From Marinihelvus sp036351115 (lineage in GTDB: Bacteria > Pseudomonadota > Gammaproteobacteria > Xanthomonadales > SZUA-36), in contig JAZBOL010000032.1 of assembly GCA_036351115.1 (NCBI GenBank), positions 6,259 through 70,258 on the forward strand: a DNA stretch of 64,000 nucleotides, in the 5' to 3' direction. The position numbers were made by a program, and so were the translations under genes. Position 1 is the first letter of the stretch. Each line of letters starts with the position of its first letter. Below the pieces are notes generated by a model. It did no database searches, was not told the origin of the DNA, and saw only the letters and a program-made list of their open reading frames with translations. Shown piece after piece: positions 1-7,505 of this stretch.

Positions 1-1
1 A

Positions 2-199
2 ATCGGGACGCTGGTGCAGTCCAGGCAGCGGGGCGCGGCGGCCGACCTGCTCATCACGCCGGACGTTCGCCAGTTCCGCATGACCGACGTGAAGGCCTTC
101 GACGCGATCGTGGAGAAGGGCTACGAGGCGGGCCGGGAGTCCCTGGCCGCGTGGCTGGAATCCCGGAATGCTACCGACGGCACCCGGGATTTGTCCTAG
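2..199 (+). CDS. Patatin-like phospholipase family protein, C-terminal fragment (5' end outside window)
   Basis: The reading frame is open from the left edge and ends at TAG 197-199, so only about the last 65 residues are present. The tail contains ADLLITPDV, FRMTDVKAFD and an EKGYEAG stretch. This resembles the end of bacterial patatin/RssA-type proteins, in which a strand with a (V/I)xPD motif is followed by a helix ending in GYxA. The Ser-Asp catalytic dyad would lie upstream and cannot be checked. The stop overlaps the stop of the convergent JmjC-type gene within a shared CTAG. Assignment rests on the tail only, so the family is likely but not certain. Confidence 0.6.
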   Translation: MGTLVQSRQRGAAADLLITPDVRQFRMTDVKAFDAIVEKGYEAGRESLAAWLESRNATDGTRDLS

Positions 200-1305
200 G
201 ACAGGGTCTTGCCGAGGTAATACCGGAGCTTTTGAAGGCGCTCCGGGGTCATGGGCCCGAAGATTCCCCGAGCCGATTCCGGCAGGTGCGCCATGGGGTC
301 GCCATCGGTCTCGAAAACGTAGTGGTCGAACACGGTTTTCCAGGCATCCCGCTCCCGCTCCGGCAGCCCCCGCAGCGACAGCAGGGAGTGCATGAGCGTG
401 ATCATGGGTGTGAAAAGGTAGGACGGCGCGTCACGCCACCAGAAATTCAGCATGGCGCCGAAGGGGTCGGGCGACTCCACGTGGTGAAACCAGAGGCTGG
501 GCAGGTAGAGCGCGTCGCCCGGCTCGAGGTCCGCCACGAGCGCCTGCTCGAAGGCCTCCTCGCAGCGGGGGTGTGCGGTGGTATCGGGCGCCACGAAATC
601 CACCAGGCTGATCGGCTGTCCGGCCAGGGTGCGATCCAGGGGGCCCAGGTAGAGATTGGGCAGCTGGTCGATGGGAAGGAGGATGAAGCGTCGCCGTCCG
701 CGGAGCACGCAGGCGAGGTTCTGGGGAAGGTCGAAATGCGCCGCCGTGCGGCTGCGGTTTCCGATCCACAGGGAGACCAGTTGCTCCGTGCCGTCCGCCA
801 GGAGTCCGTGGTCATGGTCCTGGCGAAGCGTCGGCAGGTGTTGCGGTACAGGCACCGCGCCGGCGTAGAGGTGTGGCGCCGCCGGGTCGCTCTCGACCCT
901 GCGCAGCTCGTCGAGCAGGTCGCTGAAGGGCAGTTCCAGGCGCTCGAAATTGAAGCCCAGGAGGTCTTCGCCATAAAAGAATCGGCCCTTCATGGCGCCA
1001 TCGCCCCGGAACAGGCGAACCGGATCCGGTGTGGCATGGCTGAGCAGCGCTTCGCAGAAAGCGTCGCTGGATTGCCTGCCGGCCCGGACCAGGGGCCAGT
1101 CAGCCACCTGGCCGCGAAGGACCACGGGCTTTTCTCCGCCACGCAGGTCCCTGTCGAACGCCTCCGGTGCGATCGGGCCCCGGTCTTCCACGCGCCTGGC
1201 CGCTTCCCAGCGGGGCTGGCCAAAAGTGCTCGGGAACGGTTCCCCGCCGGCTTCGCCGGGCCCGTTTTCCGGTGCTGTGGGTTTGACGTCCATGGGCCGC
1301 ATCAT
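196..1305 (-). CDS. Cupin-8 / JmjC-like Fe(II)/2-oxoglutarate oxygenase
   Basis: A 369-residue protein of the FIH-like cupin-8 family, whose members are soluble 2-oxoglutarate- and Fe(II)-dependent hydroxylases of proteins or small molecules. The facial triad is visible: H190 and D192 in TAAHFDLPQN and a distal histidine in LWFHHVES (about residue 274). Flanking motifs fit too: an N-terminal KPVVLRGQVADWP, RRRFILLPID after the HxD motif, and EPGDALYLPSLW before the last His. The first two codons are both ATG and there is no clear Shine-Dalgarno, so the start could also be the ATG at 1293. The substrate cannot be inferred; known relatives hydroxylate ribosomal proteins, tRNA or other proteins. 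It ends tail-to-tail with the patatin gene and is divergent from the NTF2-like gene. Confidence 0.85.
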   Translation of the reverse strand: MMRPMDVKPTAPENGPGEAGGEPFPSTFGQPRWEAARRVEDRGPIAPEAFDRDLRGGEKPVVLRGQVADWPLVRAGRQSSDAFCEALLSHATPDPVRLFRGDGAMKGRFFYGEDLLGFNFERLELPFSDLLDELRRVESDPAAPHLYAGAVPVPQHLPTLRQDHDHGLLADGTEQLVSLWIGNRSRTAAHFDLPQNLACVLRGRRRFILLPIDQLPNLYLGPLDRTLAGQPISLVDFVAPDTTAHPRCEEAFEQALVADLEPGDALYLPSLWFHHVESPDPFGAMLNFWWRDAPSYLFTPMITLMHSLLSLRGLPERERDAWKTVFDHYVFETDGDPMAHLPESARGIFGPMTPERLQKLRYYLGKTLS

Positions 1306-1360
1306 ACCGGATCGATTAGCGGATCCGCCGACCGCACGGGCGCTGCGCTACACTGGGCCC

Positions 1361-1870
1361 ATGACACGCTCCACGCACGCACCGAGTCCTCGCGCTTTCT
1401 TGCCCGAACGTTTCCGGAACCTTGCCCTGGCAGGGCTTTTCCTGTTTTTTTCAGCCCCCGCCGCCTTCGCCGCGGACGGGAGCGAAGCGGCGCCCGAGCT
1501 GCGCGACCTCCTGGACCGATTCCTCGCCGCCGCGGACGATCCGGCGATGCACGAGCGGTTCTGGGACGCGTCCCTCATCTACACCTCGTCCAGCGGAACG
1601 CGTTTCGGCAAGTCCGACATCCTGGAAGGCCTGCGGGAAGAAGCGGCCTCGGAAGACGCCGGTGAAGCGGCGAACGTCGAGCCGGCGGTTCGCTACCGGG
1701 CCGAGGATGTCCAGGTGATGAATTTCGGGGATATCGCCGTCGTGGCGTTTCGGCTGGTGGGGGATTCGGCGGAAGGAACGACCGAATACTTCAACACCGG
1801 CACCTTTCGGCGGTTGACGGGTGAGTGGCGCGCGGTCGCCTGGCAGGCGACACGCATCCCGGATGACTGA
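1361..1870 (+). CDS. Secreted NTF2-like (SnoaL/DUF4440-type) protein
   Basis: 169 residues beginning with a signal peptide (positive n-region, hydrophobic ALAGLFLFFSAPAAFA, likely cleavage after about residue 37). The mature part has the cone-fold pattern of nuclear transport factor 2 relatives: an N-terminal helix ELRDLLDRFLAAADD, then FWDASLIYTSSSGTRFGKSDIL, and a C-terminal sheet ending in TFRRLTGEWRAVAWQATRI. Such domains bind or isomerise small ligands, but no catalytic set is recognisable here. Upstream in-frame codons would extend the ORF to 992, but that extension is antisense to the JmjC-like gene and has no coding character, so the signal-peptide ATG was chosen. It probably acts in the periplasm; function unknown. 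Confidence 0.8.
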   Translation: MTRSTHAPSPRAFLPERFRNLALAGLFLFFSAPAAFAADGSEAAPELRDLLDRFLAAADDPAMHERFWDASLIYTSSSGTRFGKSDILEGLREEAASEDAGEAANVEPAVRYRAEDVQVMNFGDIAVVAFRLVGDSAEGTTEYFNTGTFRRLTGEWRAVAWQATRIPDD

Positions 1871-1909
1871 TTCCCGGCGGCCTTTTGCCGGCCTTGCCCA
1901 TCCCTGACT

Positions 1910-2938
1910 TCACTTCGCCGGGCGTCGGGCGTTCCCGCCACCTTTTGCCCGTCGTTCCATGCGATTGCCGAGGCGGTGCATGTCCTGGAAGACCAGCAGG
2001 AACACGGCCACGCCGAGCACGGCGGCCCCCAGAGTCCAGGCAGACAGCGCTTCCCGCTCGTGCAGCAGGGTCCACAGGAACTGCCCCACGCACAGCAGGG
2101 AAACGAAGACGAGGGTAGGGCGCCGGCCGACGCGGCTGACGACCAGGGCGCCGAGGGGAGCGCCCACGGCGACCACCGGCGCCGCCGCCAGCCACTGTTC
2201 GAACGTTCCCGGTGCGAAGCCGCCGCCGAGACTCTTGACGACGACGCCGACCAGCGAGGTGAAGGCCATGAGGATCACGCTCGTGGGGATCGCGATCTTC
2301 AGGTCCGCGTGGCACAGCAGGACGAGCACCATGTAGAGCATCATATCGATGCCGACGCCGGTGATGCTCGCCACGGCCAGGCCTCCGAAGAAGCCCACCA
2401 GGAATCCGGCATTCCGGTCGAAGGACGGCTGCACCGGGGTCATGCCCTCCCGGCTGCAGAATTCCCGAAGATAGCGCAGGTGCAGCAGTCCGAAACTGCA
2501 CCAGAGCGTGGCGAAGAGCAGTTTGATGAACAGATCACCAGCGAGGGGGGCGACGACCAGGATGCCGAGGGGTGTGCCGAGCAGGGTTCCCACCAGGGCG
2601 GCCCGCAGCATGGGCCATTCGAGGGGCTGTCGCGTACACAGGATGTACACGCTCGCACTGGTCATGCCCACGGCCTGAACGGCGAAGCTGAAATCCCGGC
2701 CCAGGGTGGCCGGCATGTCCAGCAACAGGACGAGCACGGGAAAACCGACCGTACCTCCCCCCATGGGTGTCGAGCCGGCGACGTAAGAGCCGAGCGCCAT
2801 GGAAAGCGCGATGGGCCACTGCTGCAGCAGTCCGCCGGCATGGTTGCCGGCGAACACCAGCAGGCCCCAGGCCGTGTAGAACACGGCGAGCCAGATCAGA
2901 AAGGGAAGCAGTCTCGGCGGGTTGCGGTGGTGGGCCAT
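1910..2938 (-). CDS. TauE/SafE-family sulfite exporter-like membrane permease
   Basis: 342 residues with about eight hydrophobic segments. The two-halved layout and the motif GGGTVGFPVLVLLLDMPATLGRDFSFAVQ match TSUP (TauE/SafE) transporters, which move sulfite, sulfoacetate or other sulfur and organic anions across the inner membrane. The second half repeats the pattern (VGFFGGLAVASITGVGIDM, TSVILMAFTSLVG). The C-terminus is a basic tail (RMERRAKGGGNARRPAK). It stands alone between the convergent NTF2-like gene and the small divergent ORF at 3018-3260, so no substrate can be inferred from neighbours. Confidence 0.87.
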   Translation of the reverse strand: MAHHRNPPRLLPFLIWLAVFYTAWGLLVFAGNHAGGLLQQWPIALSMALGSYVAGSTPMGGGTVGFPVLVLLLDMPATLGRDFSFAVQAVGMTSASVYILCTRQPLEWPMLRAALVGTLLGTPLGILVVAPLAGDLFIKLLFATLWCSFGLLHLRYLREFCSREGMTPVQPSFDRNAGFLVGFFGGLAVASITGVGIDMMLYMVLVLLCHADLKIAIPTSVILMAFTSLVGVVVKSLGGGFAPGTFEQWLAAAPVVAVGAPLGALVVSRVGRRPTLVFVSLLCVGQFLWTLLHEREALSAWTLGAAVLGVAVFLLVFQDMHRLGNRMERRAKGGGNARRPAK

Positions 2939-3017
2939 GGCGCGCCATTGTACGGGCGCGCCGGTGAAGAATGAACGATTCGAGAGCCGCTGTCAGCGGC
3001 AGTTCCCGGGGTGGCGC

Positions 3018-3260
3018 TCAGCCCGCCGAGGGGCAGTGGTCGATGCGCTGGGCACCCGGCGGGACCTCGGCGGCCAGGGAGGCCGTGGGTCGAGCGGGCA
3101 GGGTGGTCTGGCGGACTTCCTCGACGGGAGCAAAGCCGGGCGGGACACTGGCCGAACGGTCCGGTGACAGCAGACTGGCTGTCGTGGACAGACCGATCAG
3201 CAACAGCCCGGACGCCAGGAATCGGCTCCGTGCTCGCGGTGTCAGGCGTCGAAATCGCAT
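3018..3260 (-). CDS. Small hypothetical membrane or secreted protein (80 aa)
   Basis: An 80-residue ORF with a strongly basic start (MRFRRLTPRARSRF), one hydrophobic stretch (LASGLLLIGLSTTASLL) and a Pro/Ala-rich tail, so it is either a single-pass membrane protein or secreted. The best evidence that it is real is a strong Shine-Dalgarno: on the minus strand GAGGAGG lies 5 nt before the ATG (bases 3266-3272). No family is recognised. It is head-to-head with the BtuF-like gene at 3335, so both may share the 75-bp intergenic region. Confidence 0.55.
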   Translation of the reverse strand: MRFRRLTPRARSRFLASGLLLIGLSTTASLLSPDRSASVPPGFAPVEEVRQTTLPARPTASLAAEVPPGAQRIDHCPSAG

Positions 3261-3334
3261 GGTTTCCTCCTCGCCCGTTCACCGGGCTTTCCCCTAGGAC
3301 GCGCATGACGCGTAAAAGGTTACACTCCGGCTCC

Positions 3335-4132
3335 ATGGATCCTTACCCGCAACGCATCGTCTGCCTCACGGAGGAGACCACCGAGTGGCTGTACCTGCTC
3401 GGGGAATCCGACCGCATCGTGGGCATCTCCGGCTTCACCGTCCGCCCGCCCCGGGCCCGTAAGGAAAAGCCCAAGGTGTCCGCCTTCACTTCCGCCAGGA
3501 TCGACCGCATTGTCGATCTTCGCCCGGACCTCGTGCTGGGGTTTTCCGATTTACAGGCGGATATCGCCGCAGAACTCGTTCGACGCGGCATCGACGTTCA
3601 CGTGTTCAACCAGCGCTCCGTGCGGGAAATTCTCGCCATGATGGTGCAGCTGGGCGCCCTCGTCGGCGCCGGCGAACAAGCGCTTGACTGGGTTTCCGAC
3701 TGGCAACGGCGCGCCGAGGCGAAGCGCCGGGCCCTGCCACCCGCCGGTGAGCGCCCGCGAGTGTATTTCGAGGAATGGGATGATCCCCTGATCAGTGGCA
3801 TTCGCTGGGTGTCCGAACTGGTCGAACTGGCCGGCGGGTTCGACTGCTTCCCGGAACTGGCCCGGGAGGGTCTGGGCAAGAACCGCATCATTGCCGATCC
3901 CATGACCGTCGTGGCCCGCCGCCCGGATGTGATCATCGGGTCCTGGTGCGGCAAGAAATTCCGGCCGGAGAAGGTGGCGGCCAGGCCAGGCTGGGCGGAT
4001 GTCCCGGCGGTTCGCGATGGCCGGATTCACGAAGTGAAATCGGCGCTGATCCTGCAGCCGGGCCCCGCGGCCCTGACCGAGGGCCTCGAAGCTTTGACCG
4101 GACTCATCACGGCCTGGCACGAAGGTCGCTGA
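3335..4132 (+). CDS. Cobalamin/Fe-siderophore-type ABC substrate-binding protein (BtuF-like)
   Basis: 265 residues of the helical-backbone metal receptor fold. The first lobe has PQRIVCLTEETTEWLYLLGESDRIVGIS, then DRIVDLRPDLVLGFSDLQADIA. The second lobe has RPRVYFEEWDDPLISGIRWVSELVELAGG, a motif typical of cobalamin-binding BtuF relatives, and RRPDVIIGSWCG. No signal peptide is visible from this start or from the alternative ATG at 3305, so it may be cytosolic or exported by an unusual leader. No permease or ATPase is adjacent; orphan BtuF-like proteins of this kind are common in proteobacteria. A terminator-like hairpin follows about 210 bp downstream. Confidence 0.82.
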   Translation: MDPYPQRIVCLTEETTEWLYLLGESDRIVGISGFTVRPPRARKEKPKVSAFTSARIDRIVDLRPDLVLGFSDLQADIAAELVRRGIDVHVFNQRSVREILAMMVQLGALVGAGEQALDWVSDWQRRAEAKRRALPPAGERPRVYFEEWDDPLISGIRWVSELVELAGGFDCFPELAREGLGKNRIIADPMTVVARRPDVIIGSWCGKKFRPEKVAARPGWADVPAVRDGRIHEVKSALILQPGPAALTEGLEALTGLITAWHEGR

Positions 4133-4345
4133 CACCGTCGTCCTTCGGGGCTTGCCGCGATGTCCGCCGGTTGCCCTTCCTGACCGAGCAAACTGACCGA
4201 ACACCCTGGCGGATTATTTTTCCTGATCAACTTTTCTCTTGCGGCCGGGTATTCCCTCACAAGACACGCCACCTGCGCATGACTCGACCGCCCTGCGGTC
4301 AGGGGGGGATGCCCCGGTCTCGATAGCCCGGGTGACAAGGGGGAC

Positions 4346-4373
4346 GGGCCCGCTTCGGCGGGCCTCGTTCTTT
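4346..4373 (+). terminator. Rho-independent terminator-like hairpin with UUCG tetraloop
   Basis: GGCCCGC pairs with GCGGGCC around a TTCG loop (7 bp plus one G-U pair), followed by a T-rich but interrupted run (TCGTTCTTT). It lies 210 bp after the BtuF-like gene and before the lipoprotein gene, so it could end the first transcript or attenuate entry into the second. Confidence 0.6.
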
Positions 4374-4405
4374 GTCGCACCGCCGTTTTCCGGCAGCGGT
4401 TTCTA

Positions 4406-4434
4406 TTGACCCCTGCCCCCCGGGCTGGCTGAAT
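4406..4434 (+). promoter_or_regulatory. Possible sigma70-type promoter for the MORN lipoprotein operon
   Basis: TTGACC at 4406-4411 and CTGAAT at 4429-4434 are 17 bp apart, downstream of the terminator and 130 bp before the chosen ATG. The -10 match is only three of six, so this is tentative. Confidence 0.3.
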
Positions 4435-4563
4435 AGTCCTGTTTCAGTCACCCGTCGTCCATCAGGGCACTTTTCACCCCCTGACGACTCAAAGCATCCG
4501 ACACTTCGGCACTCACGCGACGCCGAGCCGACCCGAAGCAGGAAGTCTTTTCACCCAACCACC

Positions 4564-6591
4564 ATGAGCCCACCGCCGTTCAGAACCCGAGTGCGCCCGG
4601 AGCGACAGCTGGAAGCCGCGACTGCAGCGGGTTGGTCGCGCCTGTTGGCCGTGATCGCGCTGCTGGGTTGCCTCCCGTTTCTCAACGGCTGCGCCGGTAC
4701 GGCGAGAGGGGTGGAACAGAGCGTGTACCGGGCGGAAGCGCCCAGGGAAACTGCGGCGGCATCGGCGTCGACCGTATCCGACTCCGCCGCCCTGGTGGTC
4801 ATTCGCTACCCGGCCATGATTCACGCGGAGGCGGAGTCGCTCTACGTGAGTTCCTTCGCGGTCAAGGCCATCGGCGGCGTGGTGCCCTACACGCAATACG
4901 GCAAACCACAAACCGAACGGATCGCGCAGTCGGTCATCTCCAAATCCAGCTACTACGCCATGGTCCTCTACGAGGAGCTGAAGCAAAGGCTTCCGGAAGG
5001 CCGCGTGCTCCTGTCGCCGCACATCGTTCTCTGGAACGAGGAACGAGGGTTGCACAGCCGGCCGATTCTCGCTTCCGAGCAGGTCCCCTCGGTGCTGACG
5101 GTGGATTTCACCGTCTATTCCTTCCCGGACGTCAACGAGATGATGGACGAGCCGCCGGTGACCTTCGGTGATCTCGTCACGCCGCTCGTGGTCGTGAAGA
5201 GCAGTCGATGGGCGCGCCCCGGGCTCAATGGGCTGCTGCTGGCCAGTGAGCCGCTGCTGGACACCGCCTGGCGGCAGGCTGGACGGGAGGCGCAGCGCCA
5301 GATGGACGAAAGACTCGGGGGCTTGCCCGAGTCGGACCGCGATTCCCTGGAATTCATCGCATTCCTGGCGGAGCGGGACGCGCCGCCGGCCAATGCCCCC
5401 GTACGCCAACCGGGATCGCGGCAGTCTTCGCTGGTTGCCGTCGAGCGCTACCCGGTAGAAAAGCTCCAGATGGATCCCCAGCTCGTGGCCGTCATCGAGA
5501 GCGGCGCCGCACGGGACCCCTTCGCCGCCCAGTTCGCCGAGGGCGCGGCAAGCCGGCTGGTGGAGCTGCTCGGCACCATTGATCATGAACGCGCGACGTT
5601 CTTCGCGAGACAGACCGCGCTGGCGCGCTTTGATCCCGAGCTTGCCCAGGTTTTCTTTCTCCAGCCGGAGGACGAAAGCGTGCGTGCCCGGTTGCAGCTT
5701 GCCGACGCCCTCGTGGCGGCGGAACGGGAATTCCTGGCGGCCCAGTCGGACAGCATTTTCGACGGGACCTACACGGGAGACTTCGGTGTTCGCATGCGCA
5801 AGATCATCGCCGCCGAGTACCGCATGCTCGAGGAACGCCGCCGCCTGGCCCGTAAGCAGAACGTGACGACGGCGGTGGCGGCCCTCGCCCTGGCCGGCTC
5901 GGTGTATGGCGCCACCGTGACCACGACAGCCAGCGCTGCCGCGGTGGCGGCCTTTTCCGGCGTTTCCCTGCTCGGATCGGTCTGGGCCCTCAATCGGTCC
6001 CTGGACGCGCGCTCCGAGTCGGAAGAGGTGAGCGAATATTTCATTGCGCGCATGGCGCCGACCTTCGAGCGGCAGATGTCCGTGCAGACAGAGTGGCTCG
6101 AATCCAAGGAGCTCATTACGGCCCGCGGCTTCGCCGAGTTCCGCAACAAGACCCTGACCCTGTATCAGAGCCGGGTTCGCGCCCTTGCGGTGAGCGGTTC
6201 CAACCGCTGCCTGTTCCGCCACGCGGAGGTATCGGCCCGCGGAAGATGGTACGGCGACTGCCGGGCAGGGGAGGCGACGGGGCTGGGCTACGGCGTGCTG
6301 GTGGACGCCGGTGGTACGGCGGTGGAGTACGTGGGCGAAGCGAAAGACGGACGGGCCGAGGGCGCCGGCGCCATGATCCTCAGGAGACCCGGCACGTCGG
6401 GCGCGACGTATTACGAGGGCCGATTCCTTGCGGGGTTGCCCGACGGCGCCGTGCGGGTCGAAGCGCCCGGCAGTGCGCCCCGCTGGCGTCGCTATTCCGC
6501 CGGAACGGACCAGGGCCGCGGCGAACCGGGTACCCGGACCGATTTTGGCTTCACCGGTGGTGGCGCCTCGGCCCAGGTCCTCAATCCATGA
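4564..6591 (+). CDS. MORN-repeat lipoprotein, unknown function
   Basis: 675 residues. The chosen ATG gives a lipoprotein signal peptide with hydrophobic LLAVIALLGCLPF and lipobox LNGC (Cys43). The mature N-terminus includes LVVIRYPAMIHAEAESLYV and KSSYYAMVLYEELKQRL, resembling envelope proteins that handle variable paralogues, but I recognise no named domain. A hydrophobic Ala/Val/Thr-rich block at about residues 433-478 could be one or two membrane helices, odd for a lipoprotein. The C-terminal 100 residues have a MORN-like pattern (RGRWYGDCRAGEATGLGYG, EYVGEAKDGRAEGAGAM, YYEGRFLAGLPDGA). It overlaps the next gene by ATGA, so the pair is translationally coupled. It runs toward the vWA/FHA operon; a role with that operon is possible but not shown. 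Confidence 0.75.
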   Translation: MSPPPFRTRVRPERQLEAATAAGWSRLLAVIALLGCLPFLNGCAGTARGVEQSVYRAEAPRETAAASASTVSDSAALVVIRYPAMIHAEAESLYVSSFAVKAIGGVVPYTQYGKPQTERIAQSVISKSSYYAMVLYEELKQRLPEGRVLLSPHIVLWNEERGLHSRPILASEQVPSVLTVDFTVYSFPDVNEMMDEPPVTFGDLVTPLVVVKSSRWARPGLNGLLLASEPLLDTAWRQAGREAQRQMDERLGGLPESDRDSLEFIAFLAERDAPPANAPVRQPGSRQSSLVAVERYPVEKLQMDPQLVAVIESGAARDPFAAQFAEGAASRLVELLGTIDHERATFFARQTALARFDPELAQVFFLQPEDESVRARLQLADALVAAEREFLAAQSDSIFDGTYTGDFGVRMRKIIAAEYRMLEERRRLARKQNVTTAVAALALAGSVYGATVTTTASAAAVAAFSGVSLLGSVWALNRSLDARSESEEVSEYFIARMAPTFERQMSVQTEWLESKELITARGFAEFRNKTLTLYQSRVRALAVSGSNRCLFRHAEVSARGRWYGDCRAGEATGLGYGVLVDAGGTAVEYVGEAKDGRAEGAGAMILRRPGTSGATYYEGRFLAGLPDGAVRVEAPGSAPRWRRYSAGTDQGRGEPGTRTDFGFTGGGASAQVLNP

Positions 6592-7448
6592 GGATCGGGG
6601 GCGTGATGCTGGCGGTCGCGGGTCTGCGCGCGTGGCGCGGAGGGCTGTTGCTTTTGGCGTTTGCCCTGCAGCTTCCGGCCTCAGCGCCGGCCGCAGCCGT
6701 TGAGCTCGATCTGCAGGCGGTGGAGGCCTTGCCGCCGTCGGAGCAGCATCGGCAGCTGAGCCTCATGTTGCTGGTGTCCGCCGGTGTCGATGACGTGTTG
6801 CTGGACCAGGTGGCGAAACACCTGGAACCGGACGCCGGTGAGACGCCTGGCACGGCTGGAGACAGCGGCGGCAGCGCCGCGCCCCGCTTCGATACGGACC
6901 GCTACACCTCCCCGCTGGCCCGTATCGTGGACCAGGCGTCGTTGCTTGCCGGCGCGGAGCAGCTGTTTCGATTCACCCTCGCACACCGGCCGGAAATCCG
7001 TGCCCGGCTCGACGCGCTGGAGTCCGGGGACACGGACCTGGCTTCGCCGGGTGCGATCGCCGATCTGACCGAGGACACAATCCTGATCCGCCAGGCCATC
7101 GCGGACAGCCTGCGCGCGACGAAACCGGTCACGGGGGATGAGACCAGCGAAGCGGCCGAACAGCGCTACCGGGCGCAAACCGTGGTGCTGCGCAATTCGC
7201 TCGAATACACCCAGTTCAAGGCCGAGCTGGATGTGCTCACCGGTCAGGCCATCGCGTCCGTGGGCGGGCGTCTCGACGCCTACCAGCGAATGTTCGACGT
7301 GGAGACCAACACGGGTGTGCTGGACCGCCGAATTCGCTCTGCGGAGCTGATTTACCTTCCTGAGGGTCAGTTCGATCCGCGGGCCGGGGAGCTCACGGAG
7401 GAAATGCTCCGCAACATGGTGCTGTCGGAAAGCCAGCCGAACCGGTGA
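6588..7448 (+). CDS. Secreted mostly helical hypothetical protein coupled to the MORN lipoprotein
   Basis: 286 residues starting at the ATG that overlaps the stop of the lipoprotein gene (ATGA). A signal peptide is clear (RGGLLLLAFALQLPASAPAAA, cleavage near residue 35-37). The mature protein is acidic and largely helical (LARIVDQASLLAGAEQLFRFTLAHRPEI, IRQAIADSLRATKP, EYTQFKAELDVLTGQAIA), with a disordered Gly/Ser linker around residues 85-100. No family recognised. Tight coupling suggests it works with the lipoprotein in the periplasm. Its stop lies 57 bp from the end of the convergent vWA/FHA operon. Confidence 0.72.
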   Translation: MRIGGVMLAVAGLRAWRGGLLLLAFALQLPASAPAAAVELDLQAVEALPPSEQHRQLSLMLLVSAGVDDVLLDQVAKHLEPDAGETPGTAGDSGGSAAPRFDTDRYTSPLARIVDQASLLAGAEQLFRFTLAHRPEIRARLDALESGDTDLASPGAIADLTEDTILIRQAIADSLRATKPVTGDETSEAAEQRYRAQTVVLRNSLEYTQFKAELDVLTGQAIASVGGRLDAYQRMFDVETNTGVLDRRIRSAELIYLPEGQFDPRAGELTEEMLRNMVLSESQPNR

Positions 7449-7505
7449 GTGTTACACCCGTATCGCGCCCGCATCCCGTCAGGGCGTTCCGCCGTCTTCC
7501 CCGTT

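Larger units (their letters stand above)
4133..4563. other. 431-bp non-coding stretch between the BtuF-like gene and the MORN lipoprotein gene
   Basis: No convincing gene: the frame of the downstream lipoprotein stays open back to 4372, but that part is low-complexity (Pro/Ser/Arg/His-rich) and precedes the signal peptide. The stretch holds one copy of GGGTGACAA (4330-4338), a UUCG-loop hairpin (4346-4365) and a possible sigma70-type promoter (4406-4434). It also contains an AT-rich patch around 4210-4240. Confidence 0.6.

Noticed and set aside
151..1665. 504-residue plus-strand ORF over the JmjC-like gene
   Set aside because: The minus-strand frame carries the HxD...H iron site and is continuous; the plus frame is a shadow.
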